A DNA stretch of 64,000 nucleotides from Alteromonas sp. KUL106 (GTDB lineage: Bacteria > Pseudomonadota > Gammaproteobacteria > Enterobacterales > Alteromonadaceae): contig NZ_BLIG01000041.1 of assembly GCF_009811415.1 (NCBI RefSeq), positions 1-64,000 on the forward strand. Reading direction: 5' to 3'. Below are positions 25,674 to 35,035 of the stretch, in pieces (position 1 is the stretch's first letter; each line of letters begins with the position of its first letter). The translations under genes were made by a program, and so were the position numbers. Under the pieces are notes generated by a model, which was not told the origin of the DNA, did not search any database, and worked only from the letters and a program-made list of their open reading frames with translations.

Positions 25674-27157
25674 CGCCCTCTTTGCTCCAACCTGTCAGCA
25701 AATTCCTGCATGATAAGTTCATACAACTCTTTGCCTAAATATTTATCTTCAACCCCAGAATCGATACTTGGGTTGTCATTCACTTCAATGACATAAACGG
25801 CGTTGCCCGTTTGCTTTATGTCTACCCCATAGAGACCATCGCCAACGGCTTTGGCTGCTTTAATCGCTGCTTGTAAAACTGGCTTCGGTACTTCAAAAGT
25901 TGGCATTGTGGCAAATCCACCCGATGAGAACCGATCACCTTGGTGGTTATAAATTTGCCAGTGATTGCGCACCATAAAATATTGGCATGCATAGATCGGT
26001 TTTCCACCTAGTACGCCAATCCGCCAGTCGAATTCAGTAAAGATATACTCTTGCACTAATACCAAAGCCGATTCAGCCAACATCTGTTCTAATCGGGTTT
26101 TTAACGCTTCTTTGCTTTCTGCTTTATGCACACCGCGCGAAAATGAGCTTTCAGGTAGCTTCAATACCAACGGAAGGCCAAAATCAGCAATCAGTTTTTC
26201 ACACACTTCATCCGTCGCACTTGATACGAAGGTCGCTTTGGGTGCAGGCACCTTTTGATAGGCAAAGGCATCTTGCAAATACACCTTGTTACAGCAACGC
26301 AAAATTGACTGTGTATCATCCATCACTACGATACCCTCGCGCTCAGCGGCTCGAGCCAGGCGATATGTGTGATGATCAATTGCGGTCGTTTCACGAATGA
26401 ATAATGCGTCGTAGTACCCTAACTCTTCTTGCGTCAGGCGACTTACCACATCCGCACGAAAACCAACTTTTTCAGCCGCTTTTACAAAGTTCTTTATCGC
26501 CCGTTCGTCGCTAGGCGGGGTACTTTCCTCAGGGTTGACCAAAATAGCCATATCCCAGCGAGTACGTTTACTGGTTTTACCCGCTTTCCATTGAATTTTT
26601 GTGTGTGCTTCCAATTGTTCAATAAATCGCGTCTGTTGCGTGGCGTCTAAATCTTTAAACGCTTTTGCTTGCACACTAGCAAAGCCTTCTACCTGTACTT
26701 TTCCATTATTTTTTGGCGACATTTTGGTATCGGTTACTGTTGGACTCAAAACCAAAACAGGGTACGGGTATTTTTCAAATGCTTGACGCGCTAACCGTTT
26801 AAAGCGCTGATCTTTCACTTCACCAAATAGTACTAATAAAGGCTCGTCAGCAATTTCGGTATTATCCTGTGCAACAGAGAGCGAGAAAACAATACGGTCA
26901 ATACTTTTCTCTTCCGCCATCCGCAAGTCGTTGATGGTATTGACAGACGGTAAGACTGAGTGATTACGTGCTTGAGCCAAAAGCGAACAATAGTAACCCT
27001 CGCTCAAATAGCGTGTAGTATCGCAGATATTAATTACCCGCGTTTTAGGCTCGTTCAGCTTCGGGAACTCTGCAAGGTAATCTTGAAAAGTGAGCACGGT
27101 TAAAGCTGTGTTACGAAAAGGAGTAACATCATCAGTAACAATCAATGTATTGTGCAT
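25670..27157 (-). CDS. RimK-like ATP-grasp ligase with N-terminal RLAN domain
   Basis: 495 residues, much longer than RimK (~300). The N-terminal ~200 residues resemble the RimK-like ATP-grasp N-terminal (RLAN) domain. The C-terminal half is ATP-grasp: GLPLVLKLPESSFSRGVHKA, LVQEYIFTEFDWRIGVLGGK and the Mg-binding VIEVNDNPSIDSG. Such enzymes form amide bonds, often adding glutamate or other amino acids to a protein or peptide. It is first in a two-gene operon with the GNAT-C39 gene (4-base overlap). The acceptor is unknown, but the pairing suggests a peptide or protein tail made by this ligase and edited by its partner (inference). Confidence 0.88.
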   Translation of the reverse strand: MHNTLIVTDDVTPFRNTALTVLTFQDYLAEFPKLNEPKTRVINICDTTRYLSEGYYCSLLAQARNHSVLPSVNTINDLRMAEEKSIDRIVFSLSVAQDNTEIADEPLLVLFGEVKDQRFKRLARQAFEKYPYPVLVLSPTVTDTKMSPKNNGKVQVEGFASVQAKAFKDLDATQQTRFIEQLEAHTKIQWKAGKTSKRTRWDMAILVNPEESTPPSDERAIKNFVKAAEKVGFRADVVSRLTQEELGYYDALFIRETTAIDHHTYRLARAAEREGIVVMDDTQSILRCCNKVYLQDAFAYQKVPAPKATFVSSATDEVCEKLIADFGLPLVLKLPESSFSRGVHKAESKEALKTRLEQMLAESALVLVQEYIFTEFDWRIGVLGGKPIYACQYFMVRNHWQIYNHQGDRFSSGGFATMPTFEVPKPVLQAAIKAAKAVGDGLYGVDIKQTGNAVYVIEVNDNPSIDSGVEDKYLGKELYELIMQEFADRLEQRGR

Positions 27158-27408
27158 GTATATCGCTTCTAAAAAATGTGTGGTTAGTTACAATGAATGG
27201 CGTGTTTGCTTAACTTACAAACACAGTGATAGTGACACTGAGTTTACGCTCAACTCATTTTTTTCAAAGCAGATTTAGCACGGCTTTTTTTCATCGTTAA
27301 GACAACAAAAACTTATGTGCTAATAAATCTATCGAAACAGCTTTTAATTAGTAAGTTCGCCTACACATAGAGGTGGGCTGTAAGACATAAATGGTTTAAG
27401 GAGTACGT

Positions 27409-28377
27409 ATGCTATTGGCCAGCTTGGCTATTCTGATTGGATTGCCGGTTTTATTATGGAGTGCTGGAAAGTTCGTGGGTGGAGCAGCATCTGTGGCTAA
27501 CCATTTTGGTTTATCACCTCTTCTCATTGGTATGCTCATCATCGGGTTCGGCACTTCGGCCCCTGAAATCATCGTCTCAGTTTTTGCCGCCATCCAAGGT
27601 AACTCTGGTATAGCGTTGGGCAATGCCTACGGCTCAAACACGGCTAACATTCTTTTGATATTGGGCCTGACCGCGCTAATCAGTCCTATTGCGGTTAAAT
27701 CTGAAATCATTAAAAAAGAATTGCCCGTACTATTAGGTATTACGTTCTTTGCCGTGTGGCAGATTTGGGATCTAAACGTTTCTAAAGACGATGCATTTTC
27801 ACTGCTTGGCTTATTTGTCTTGTTGATTTCATGGAGTGTATATCACGGTATGAAAGGTGACAAAGACGCGCTTGCCGATGAATACAACGAAGAAATTAAT
27901 AGTAACGAAGGTACTGTTAAAACACATGTAATGTGGTTAATTGCAGGCTTACTCTTACTTGTTGCGAGTTCTCGCATGTTGGTTTGGGGAGCGGTAGAAG
28001 TCGCCACGTTCTTTGGTGTAAGCGACACCATTATTGGCCTTACTATTATTGCCATCGGTACCTCTTTGCCTGAACTAGCGTCCTCATTGATGGCCGTTAA
28101 AAAAGGTGAGCATGACCTCGCGATTGGTAACGTAATCGGTTCCAATATGTTTAACACGCTAGCCGTGGTCGGTATCGCGGGAACAATACAACCTATGGCG
28201 GTAGCGTCAGACTTTTTATATCGCGATGCCATGGTAATGTTCGCCTCTTCGGTCGCGCTATTTATTTTCTGTATAGGTATCAAAGGTCAAGGGCGCCTGA
28301 ACCGCTTAGAAGGTGGTGCATTTGTATTAGCTTATGCGGCCTATACGTATTGGCTTATACAGGCTGCCTTTGTTTAA
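27409..28377 (+). CDS. Calcium/sodium antiporter of the YrbG type (CaCA family)
   Basis: 322-residue inner-membrane protein with ten or so helices in two inverted halves. Each half holds an alpha-repeat: GFGTSAPEIIVS with GNAYGSNTANILLILG, and AIGTSLPELASS with GNVIGSNMFNTLAVVG. The acidic Glu in each GTS-x-PE motif coordinates the cation. A charged cytoplasmic loop lies at ~150-170. The family exchanges Ca2+ for Na+ or H+. The gene stands alone behind AAGGAG (27400-27405), four bases before the ATG at 27409. Substrate preference is not visible. Confidence 0.9.
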   Translation: MLLASLAILIGLPVLLWSAGKFVGGAASVANHFGLSPLLIGMLIIGFGTSAPEIIVSVFAAIQGNSGIALGNAYGSNTANILLILGLTALISPIAVKSEIIKKELPVLLGITFFAVWQIWDLNVSKDDAFSLLGLFVLLISWSVYHGMKGDKDALADEYNEEINSNEGTVKTHVMWLIAGLLLLVASSRMLVWGAVEVATFFGVSDTIIGLTIIAIGTSLPELASSLMAVKKGEHDLAIGNVIGSNMFNTLAVVGIAGTIQPMAVASDFLYRDAMVMFASSVALFIFCIGIKGQGRLNRLEGGAFVLAYAAYTYWLIQAAFV

Positions 28378-28496
28378 TCGTTTGACTTGATAATGCGGTA
28401 AACAAGTCTATCAAAATGAATTGCGGCTTGGTTTTTAGGCCCAGCCGCTTCAGTTTCGATAGCCCAGTCAAAGAGAAACAAGCCGAATGACTCCCG

Positions 28497-28985
28497 TTAC
28501 AGCCCTATTGTTGTAGCGATAGTGATTAAGCTGATAGCGACGATAGCGAACAAAATGAAAAGGTTAATCCCAAAATTGTCTGAGCGGCGACGATTTCTTC
28601 GGGCGCGCATGATGATACTTATCAGGGTAACAACCAGACATATTTGCAGCATAATAGTCATGGCAGAAAGGTGATTTTCAGACCATGATGTATCACCCTT
28701 TATTCCCCAATACTGTTGAACACCGCTGATAAAATCTGGCCTTGCGTAGTGGAACAAAATGAGCACGACCACCAAACTCACCCACCCTACAATGTTTAGC
28801 CCCAACATAATTTTAAAAAATGGAGTTTGCGCTCTGGGTGTGGAGCGTCGCTCGGCAAGCTGTTCGTAGGTCATCTTACTTTTCCTACTCTCATCGTCCG
28901 CAGTAGTGCTTTGATCGGCTTTTGAACCGCCGTGCGCCTGTGGTGAATTTTGCACTGGCGTGCATGAATCATTTTTATTTCCCAT
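28497..28985 (-). CDS. Hypothetical membrane protein
   Basis: 162 residues. The first ~60 are polar, followed by three predicted helices around 65-82, 108-125 and 140-158, with a strongly basic loop RARRNRRRSDN between the last two. No family recognised. The N-terminus is probably cytoplasmic. It converges on the antiporter gene and is divergent from asnS. Codon use is like its neighbours, which supports a real gene. Confidence 0.6.
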   Translation of the reverse strand: MGNKNDSCTPVQNSPQAHGGSKADQSTTADDESRKSKMTYEQLAERRSTPRAQTPFFKIMLGLNIVGWVSLVVVLILFHYARPDFISGVQQYWGIKGDTSWSENHLSAMTIMLQICLVVTLISIIMRARRNRRRSDNFGINLFILFAIVAISLITIATTIGL

Positions 28986-29361
28986 TTGTCACTCTGTTCT
29001 CTGGCATCCCGCATTTTGTTGGGTATACTAGCGTGCTATTGGATTGTATTTTATTGCTTATTTATACATCACTTTAGCATATTGCGGTCGATACATAGCA
29101 AATAGCATTCGGTAAGTGGTTGAACGTTCGACAGGTATTCTATGAACGTTTTTGCGTTGCTACCGACGGCCACAAGATTCGCTAGCGTCTTAACGACTTA
29201 CAGCGCTGCTGGTTGTAGCTACTTATCGGCACAACAATCCAAAACATTGACTAATAAACAATTTTATAAGCATTTAATTGTTAATCGTTAAATGCAAGAT
29301 GCTATTGAGCAAGACTCAATAGCAAGTAACTGCATAAAATCAGTAAGACGGAGAAATTAAC
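28986..29361. other. Divergent intergenic region before asnS
   Basis: 376 bases, AT-rich towards asnS. The only structure I can support is a short perfect hairpin at 29301-29323 in the probable asnS leader. No T-box or other known RNA element is apparent, and T-boxes would be unusual in this group. I see no gene. Confidence 0.45.
29301..29323 (+). promoter_or_regulatory. Perfect hairpin in the asnS leader
   Basis: GCTATTGAG and CTCAATAGC form a 9-base perfect inverted repeat with a 5-base loop, 38 bases before the asnS ATG. It has no T-run, so it is not a terminator. It could be an operator or an RNA stem affecting translation; nothing shows which. Confidence 0.4.
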
Positions 29362-30759
29362 ATGACGCATGCGCCCGTAGTTGACGTACTTAAAGGAAAG
29401 TACGCTGTTGGCGATTCGGTAACCGTAAAGGGTTGGGTAAGAACACGCCGCGACTCTAAAGCGGGGTTATCTTTTATTGCACTGCACGACGGTAGTTGCT
29501 TCGATCCTGTTCAAGTCATTGCGCTAAATTCTCTGTCAAATTATGCTGACATTCAGCGCCTTACCGCAGGTTGCTCTTTGTCAGTAACGGGCACAGTGAA
29601 AGAGTCGCAAGGCCAAGGTCAAGCACTTGAAATTGACGCGACCGATGTTGAAATTTTGGGATGGGTAGAAAACCCTGATACGTACCCAATGGCTGCTAAA
29701 CGCCACAGCATTGAGTACCTTCGCGAATATGCGCACCTTCGCCCACGCACGAACGTTATTGGCGCGGTAACTCGGGTTCGTAACTGTTTGTCGCAGGCTA
29801 TTCACCGCTTCTTCCACGAGAAAGGTTATTTCTGGATCTCTACGCCAATTCTAACGGCTAGCGATACTGAAGGTGCAGGTGAAATGTTCCGCGTATCAAC
29901 TCTTGATATGATGAATCTTCCGCGCGACGACAAAGGCAATGTTGACTATTCAGAAGATTTCTTCGGCAAAGAAACCTACCTTACGGTATCAGGTCAGCTT
30001 AACGTTGAAACTTACTGTACGGCTATGTCTAAGGTGTACACCTTCGGCCCTACGTTCCGTGCAGAGAACTCAAACACATCTCGTCACCTTGCCGAGTTTT
30101 GGATGATTGAACCTGAAGTGGCGTTTGCTGAACTAAAAGATGTCGCCCAGCTAGCTGAAGACATGCTGAAATATGTATGTAAGGCCGTGCTTGAGGAGCT
30201 GCCTGATGACATGGCGTTTTTCGCTGAGCGTATCAAGAAAGACGCCATTGAGCGCTTGGAAAAGCTAGTCAGCTCTGATTTTGTTCGCATGGACTACACT
30301 GACGCTATCGAGATTCTGCAGAACTGCGGCAAAGAATTCGAATTCCCTGTTGAATGGGGTATCGATTTATCTTCTGAGCACGAGCGCTATCTTGCAGAAG
30401 AGCATGTGGGTGCGCCAATTATCATGCAGAACTACCCGAAAGACATTAAAGCGTTCTACATGCGCATTAACGATGACGGTAAAACAGTTGCAGCTATGGA
30501 TGTACTTGCGCCTGGTATCGGTGAGATTATTGGTGGTTCACAGCGTGAAGAACGCCTAGACGTTTTCGATGCACGCCTTGACGAAATGGGACTGTCGAAA
30601 GAAGACTATGCATGGTATCGCGACCTTCGTCGCTACGGCACCGTGCCTCACTCAGGTTTTGGCCTAGGTTTCGAGCGTCTTGTAGCCTACGTAACCGGCA
30701 TGCAAAACGTGCGTGACGTTATTCCGTTCCCGCGTACGCCGGGTAACGCAAGCTTCTAA
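29362..30759 (+). CDS. asnS: Asparaginyl-tRNA synthetase
   Basis: 465 residues, one short of E. coli AsnS. An OB-fold anticodon-binding domain (VTVKGWVRTRRDSKAGLSF) is followed by the class II catalytic core: motif 2 TFRAENSNTSRHLAEFWMIEPE divided over the loop, and motif 3 GFGLGFERLVAYVTG. It charges tRNA-Asn in the cytoplasm. A ribosome site (GACGGAG) precedes the ATG. The gene is single, with a strong terminator 40 bases after the stop. Confidence 0.97.
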   Translation: MTHAPVVDVLKGKYAVGDSVTVKGWVRTRRDSKAGLSFIALHDGSCFDPVQVIALNSLSNYADIQRLTAGCSLSVTGTVKESQGQGQALEIDATDVEILGWVENPDTYPMAAKRHSIEYLREYAHLRPRTNVIGAVTRVRNCLSQAIHRFFHEKGYFWISTPILTASDTEGAGEMFRVSTLDMMNLPRDDKGNVDYSEDFFGKETYLTVSGQLNVETYCTAMSKVYTFGPTFRAENSNTSRHLAEFWMIEPEVAFAELKDVAQLAEDMLKYVCKAVLEELPDDMAFFAERIKKDAIERLEKLVSSDFVRMDYTDAIEILQNCGKEFEFPVEWGIDLSSEHERYLAEEHVGAPIIMQNYPKDIKAFYMRINDDGKTVAAMDVLAPGIGEIIGGSQREERLDVFDARLDEMGLSKEDYAWYRDLRRYGTVPHSGFGLGFERLVAYVTGMQNVRDVIPFPRTPGNASF

Positions 30760-30796
30760 GTCACTCTACAGAGATTGCGCTAGCGCAATTGGATAA

Positions 30797-30838
30797 AGAA
30801 AAAGCCTGCCCTCAAGCGATTGTCGGCAGGCTTTCTTT
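30797..30838 (+). terminator. Rho-independent terminator after asnS
   Basis: AAAGCCTGCC (30801-30810) pairs perfectly with GGCAGGCTTT (30825-30834) across a 14-base loop, with T-rich sequence following. The A-rich left flank allows it to stop the convergent minus-strand gene as well. Confidence 0.88.
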
Positions 30839-30869
30839 TACTGTTAACTACAGAGATAATATCTTTACT

Positions 30870-31895
30870 TTAGGGAATAACACTCACGCCAATAGCCGCT
30901 GAACGACAAGGTAAAACCAAATACTCATAGTCGCCTTCATTCTCAACGGATTGCGTTATTTGCAAAATTTCATAATCATTCAGTTCAATAACCCGCGTAC
31001 CTTCAGGATGAGCACAGCGGGAGCGCGTGTCTGCCTCAAACTCATAGATAAAACTGGCCAGTGCTTGACGTTGCGTCTTTTTATAATCAATGCTTTTTTG
31101 TTTTGCATTTTCTAACAGTGCCGTTAAGTCTTTTTCAAGTGCAGAAATATCTTCAGTTTGCTCATCGGTAAGTTGTGCACCTTCATTGTTAAGCGGGCTT
31201 TCCATGGCCTCTTCTATGGTAATTAACGGATTGGCGCTATTACCACTAAACTCAGAAAGTAGCCCCACCTGCCCGGCTAATACGCCCAGTTGCAGTGCTA
31301 CACCTAGCGTCCACACAAAGCGCGCTATGGCAGTGGATAACACAAAACGATAGCCTGTTTGATGCCATAAGCGTTGAACACCGAACGGCTTCAACAATAA
31401 TAAAAAAAACAGATAAACAAAGATAAGCAGCATTCCACTAACAAGCGCCATCAATGTAGTCACAAAAAACCAGCTAGGCACCATAAGGATCAGTGCAAAG
31501 TTATGGCTGTAGGGTAACGCACTTGCAGAAACGCCCGTGATGCTATTCACTAAACCACTCGCAGAAGCTAGCGCAAAGTTAGCAATAATGGCATAAATAA
31601 ACAGAATGATGGCTTTGCCAGGTAAACTGTTCCAAAGTGCCATAAACTTTGGCCAGACTTCGGAAATAATACCGGTTAGCGCAAAGCCAAACATCACCGC
31701 TTCGAACAAGCCGTTTCCAATACCAAAAAAAAGTTGTATCAAAAGCATCCCCGTTGCTAAAAAATAACAACGTTGGGCAAAGGTTATACTCAGCCAAAAA
31801 CGCAAAAAACCAATGCGTTTTTTCTGCAACACTCGACGTCCTTGCCTTGCAATTTTTCCACGCAAACCGCTAATTTTGTTTGTCAATTCCATCAT
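30870..31895 (-). CDS. Multi-pass membrane protein of unknown function
   Basis: 341 residues. A basic N-terminus (KIARQGRRVLQKKR) is followed by about five to six membrane helices to residue ~215. The C-terminal ~125 residues are soluble, with an acidic helical stretch (QLTDEQTEDISALEKDLTALL) and two Cys residues (in RSRCAHPEG and VLPCRSAA). I do not recognise a family. It is divergent from pqiA (150-base gap) and ends facing the asnS terminator. Confidence 0.65.
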   Translation of the reverse strand: MMELTNKISGLRGKIARQGRRVLQKKRIGFLRFWLSITFAQRCYFLATGMLLIQLFFGIGNGLFEAVMFGFALTGIISEVWPKFMALWNSLPGKAIILFIYAIIANFALASASGLVNSITGVSASALPYSHNFALILMVPSWFFVTTLMALVSGMLLIFVYLFFLLLLKPFGVQRLWHQTGYRFVLSTAIARFVWTLGVALQLGVLAGQVGLLSEFSGNSANPLITIEEAMESPLNNEGAQLTDEQTEDISALEKDLTALLENAKQKSIDYKKTQRQALASFIYEFEADTRSRCAHPEGTRVIELNDYEILQITQSVENEGDYEYLVLPCRSAAIGVSVIP

Positions 31896-32045
31896 TTAAC
31901 CGTCAATTTTTATTGTTATACTTCTAAATACGACTGGCTTTACTTCCCGACGTGCTCGCAATGCGCTATCCTGTTGATTCTAAAAAATCAACAGGTTATA
32001 TCTACAGGCTGCTTTCCAGCATACTCAAAGTAGCGCGAAAACCTT

Positions 32046-33188
32046 ATGGCTGAATCTAATACCTTATCTATAGTTTGTGAGCAATGCCATACCAAGGTTC
32101 ACATTCCCGCCCTAGCACATAGACAACGGGCTGTGTGCCCTGTATGCAACCACACCTTATTATCTTACCGCAATGGGGCAAGCGAAAAGTTACTCGCCTA
32201 CACAACCAGTGCTCTTATTTTTTTATTGCTCTCGCTACCATTTAACTTTTTAACGTTTAAGGCAAGTGGGCAAAAACACAGTATCGACCTACCCACGGGC
32301 ATAACCGTTCTTATCGAGCACGACTATTTGTCGCTCGCCATAATTACAAGTTTAGCGACGCTTCTATTACCTGGCATAGTACTCGCTGGAATGCTTCTAC
32401 TCTCACTTGCTCAGATTCAAAATCGCCAGCCGTTTTATTTGCCCAGATTACTGCGATTAGTGAAAGCGCTATTACCATGGAGTATGGCTGAAATTTTTCT
32501 CGTTGGTACGTTGGTTAGCCTTATCAAAATAACGGAGCTTGCCGATGTGTCAATAGGACTGTCATTTTATGCATTTATCGGTTTTTCAGCGTTTACAGCA
32601 CTTTGCATATCTCAGTTTGATGCCACTCGCTATGCAATGTGGCTATCTCAGGGAGTACCACCACAGCCAAAACCCTTGAGTGAGGCACAGGCGAGAGTGA
32701 GTATTCAGCGCACCTGGGCGCTACTGCTTACCGCCTGCATTTTATATATCCCTGCCAACGTACTTCCTATTATGTACACTGAATTCTTCGGACAAGAAAC
32801 ACCCAATACGATTATTGGCGGGGTGATCTCCCTTTGGGAGTCGGGTTCATACCCGGTTGCCCTTATTATTCTTATTGCCAGTGTCATTGTACCTGTCGCA
32901 AAAATTATTATTCTTGCTTGGCTTAACTTCTCAGTTCAGCGAGAGAAAACCACTTCGAAACAATTACGTATACGTTATTATCGTATTACTGAAGCAATAG
33001 GTCGCTGGTCGATGATAGATGTTTTCGTTGTGGCAGTGCTGGTGTCCCTTATTCAAATGGGAAACACCATGTCTATTTATCCGGGCCAGGCGGCACTCGC
33101 CTTTTGTGCCGTAGTATTTGTAACAATGATAGCCGCGATGACCTTTGATTCGAGGCTAATTTGGCAGCAGTGGAAGCAATTAACATGA
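32046..33188 (+). CDS. pqiA: PqiA-like inner-membrane protein, first zinc ribbon only
   Basis: 380 residues. An N-terminal zinc ribbon (CEQC near 12-15, CPVC near 34-37) is followed by two four-helix PqiA domains. The second has the family hallmark PANVLPIMYTEFFG and SLWESGSYPVALIILIASVIVPVAKI split between helices. E. coli PqiA (~417 residues) has a second ribbon between the domains; here that stretch (VPPQPKPLSEAQARVS) has no cysteines. PqiA, PqiB and PqiC form a trans-envelope lipid-transport pathway. Its stop overlaps the pqiB start (ATGA). Confidence 0.93.
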   Translation: MAESNTLSIVCEQCHTKVHIPALAHRQRAVCPVCNHTLLSYRNGASEKLLAYTTSALIFLLLSLPFNFLTFKASGQKHSIDLPTGITVLIEHDYLSLAIITSLATLLLPGIVLAGMLLLSLAQIQNRQPFYLPRLLRLVKALLPWSMAEIFLVGTLVSLIKITELADVSIGLSFYAFIGFSAFTALCISQFDATRYAMWLSQGVPPQPKPLSEAQARVSIQRTWALLLTACILYIPANVLPIMYTEFFGQETPNTIIGGVISLWESGSYPVALIILIASVIVPVAKIIILAWLNFSVQREKTTSKQLRIRYYRITEAIGRWSMIDVFVVAVLVSLIQMGNTMSIYPGQAALAFCAVVFVTMIAAMTFDSRLIWQQWKQLT

Positions 33189-34837
33189 CCGCAAACGATC
33201 CGAATATCAACGAAGCCAAGGTGAAGCCGACCTCGTCAGTCTCACGCATTTGGATTATTCCCATTTTGGTTATTATCATCGGCGGCTGGATGGTGTACTA
33301 CCAGTGGAAAAATCAAGGTCCACTTATCACTATCGAGCTTCACTCCGCTGCGGGCATTGAAGTTAATAAAACGCCAATTAAAGTGCGAGACTTAGACGTT
33401 GGCCAAGTTAAGAAAATCACCCTAAAACCGGATCTAGACGGGGTGCTGGTTACAGCGAGAATTGATGCGAGTGCAGCTCATTTGCTAAACGAAAATGCCA
33501 AATTTTGGGTTGTTGCTCCTCGGATTAGTTTCTCCGAAGTGTCTGGTCTTAATACTCTGCTGTCCGGCAGCTATATTGCTATGTCGGCTAATGACAAAGG
33601 CAAAGAGCAGCTTCATTTCACCGCGCTTGAACGACCGCCCGTTACCCCTCCAGGCACTCCAGGTCTGCACGTCATGTTAAAGAGTGACGATGAATTTGCG
33701 TATAAACCCGGCGATCCAATTATCTATAAAGGTTTCAAAGTTGGCGAATTTGAAGACGCGACCTTCAATATAGAAGAGCGCGTGGTGTACTACGATGCAT
33801 TTATTGAAGCGCCATACCATAAGCTAATCACTAACACGACGCGTTTTTGGGACGTCAGTGGCGTAAAACTGCTGCTTGAGTCGAATGGAGTCAGTGTAGA
33901 AACAGGGAGTTTAGAAACTCTGCTAGCCAACGGCATTACCTTCGGTATTCCAGAAGGCGTACCGAAAGGCGAGCAGGTGTTAGATAACGCATTTTTCACC
34001 ATTTATGGAGACAGCGCTTCTGCTTCTGATGCCCGCTATAAAGTAGCCGCAGAATACCTGTTGCTAATTGATGAGAGCGTGCGAGGGCTAACTGTGGGCG
34101 CACCTGTTGAATATCGTGGCATTGAAATTGGCAATGTCACGGCAATAAACTCCTTTCCAGCGGTCGAAGGAAACATCCTCGAACGCGACTACCCTATTCC
34201 AGTCCTTATTAATATTTATCCTGGGAAAGCACGACAGCCAGATACGGAAGAAGGGCTCAGCGCGATTAAACAAACCATTCGAAACTGGTTAAATCGGGAT
34301 CTCCGAGCCTCTCTGCGCATGGGCAATATTTTAACCGGCGGCTTATACGTTGATTTGCAGCACGTGCCTGATGCCGGCAGTAGTGGACGAATTAATGTCA
34401 TTAATGGCTATGAAGTTATTCCAACGGTGAGCAATGAGTTTACTCAGTTGACCCAAAAGGCCGACGCTATACTCGACAAAATTAATCAGCTTCCTCTCAA
34501 AGAGATGGTAGAAAATGTGCAACTTGCCGTTGAAGACATGCGCTTAGCGGCCGAGTCGGTGGAAACGGCCAGCAGTGACTTTGACCTACTTATTGCTGAC
34601 ATTGATGCAAAAGCACTGAACAGTAACCTCAATCAAGTGCTCATCAGCCTTGATGGATTGCTCAAAAACTACAGTGAGGGTGGTTTTAATCAATCTGAAA
34701 TTAAAGAAACCGTAGATGCGCTTCAAGAAACGATGAGAAGTATGCAACCCCTGTTGTTAAAACTCAATCAATCACCCAATAGCTTAATTTTCTCACAAGA
34801 CAGTGAAGCAGATATTCAGCCTAAAGCTAAGAACTAA
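33185..34837 (+). CDS. pqiB: PqiB, MCE-domain lipid transport protein
   Basis: About 550 residues from the ATG at 33185, which overlaps the pqiA stop in an ATGA; the frame could open earlier with TTG at 33161, but coupling favours 33185. One N-terminal membrane helix (IWIIPILVIIIGGWMVYY) is followed by three MCE domains: GPLITIELHSAAGIE, GLHVMLKSDDEFAYKPGDP and YLLLIDESVRGLTVGAPVEY mark their starts. The C-terminal helical region (ILDKINQLPLKEMVE onward) forms the tube needle in E. coli PqiB. It spans the periplasm and carries phospholipids between the membranes. Confidence 0.94.
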   Translation: MTANDPNINEAKVKPTSSVSRIWIIPILVIIIGGWMVYYQWKNQGPLITIELHSAAGIEVNKTPIKVRDLDVGQVKKITLKPDLDGVLVTARIDASAAHLLNENAKFWVVAPRISFSEVSGLNTLLSGSYIAMSANDKGKEQLHFTALERPPVTPPGTPGLHVMLKSDDEFAYKPGDPIIYKGFKVGEFEDATFNIEERVVYYDAFIEAPYHKLITNTTRFWDVSGVKLLLESNGVSVETGSLETLLANGITFGIPEGVPKGEQVLDNAFFTIYGDSASASDARYKVAAEYLLLIDESVRGLTVGAPVEYRGIEIGNVTAINSFPAVEGNILERDYPIPVLINIYPGKARQPDTEEGLSAIKQTIRNWLNRDLRASLRMGNILTGGLYVDLQHVPDAGSSGRINVINGYEVIPTVSNEFTQLTQKADAILDKINQLPLKEMVENVQLAVEDMRLAAESVETASSDFDLLIADIDAKALNSNLNQVLISLDGLLKNYSEGGFNQSEIKETVDALQETMRSMQPLLLKLNQSPNSLIFSQDSEADIQPKAKN

Positions 34838-35035
34838 ATAGGCATGTTTTTAATAGAAGGTAAATTTTTTGAACGCATTTAGTATAAAAAGTGTTTATAA
34901 TTCATACTTCGTTGCTGCCTCACAGAATACGCATACACTGTGTTTACGCTATCGTTTATTGTGAGAAAGTGTGACGGCGATATAAAGTATTATCTAGAAT
35001 ACATCCAGACGTCAGGGATGAAGGATCTAAATCGA

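Noticed and set aside
27843..28283. A 146-residue minus-strand frame inside the antiporter gene.
   Set aside because: It is a shadow of the antiporter, whose motifs are clear on the plus strand; composition is typical of an antisense frame.
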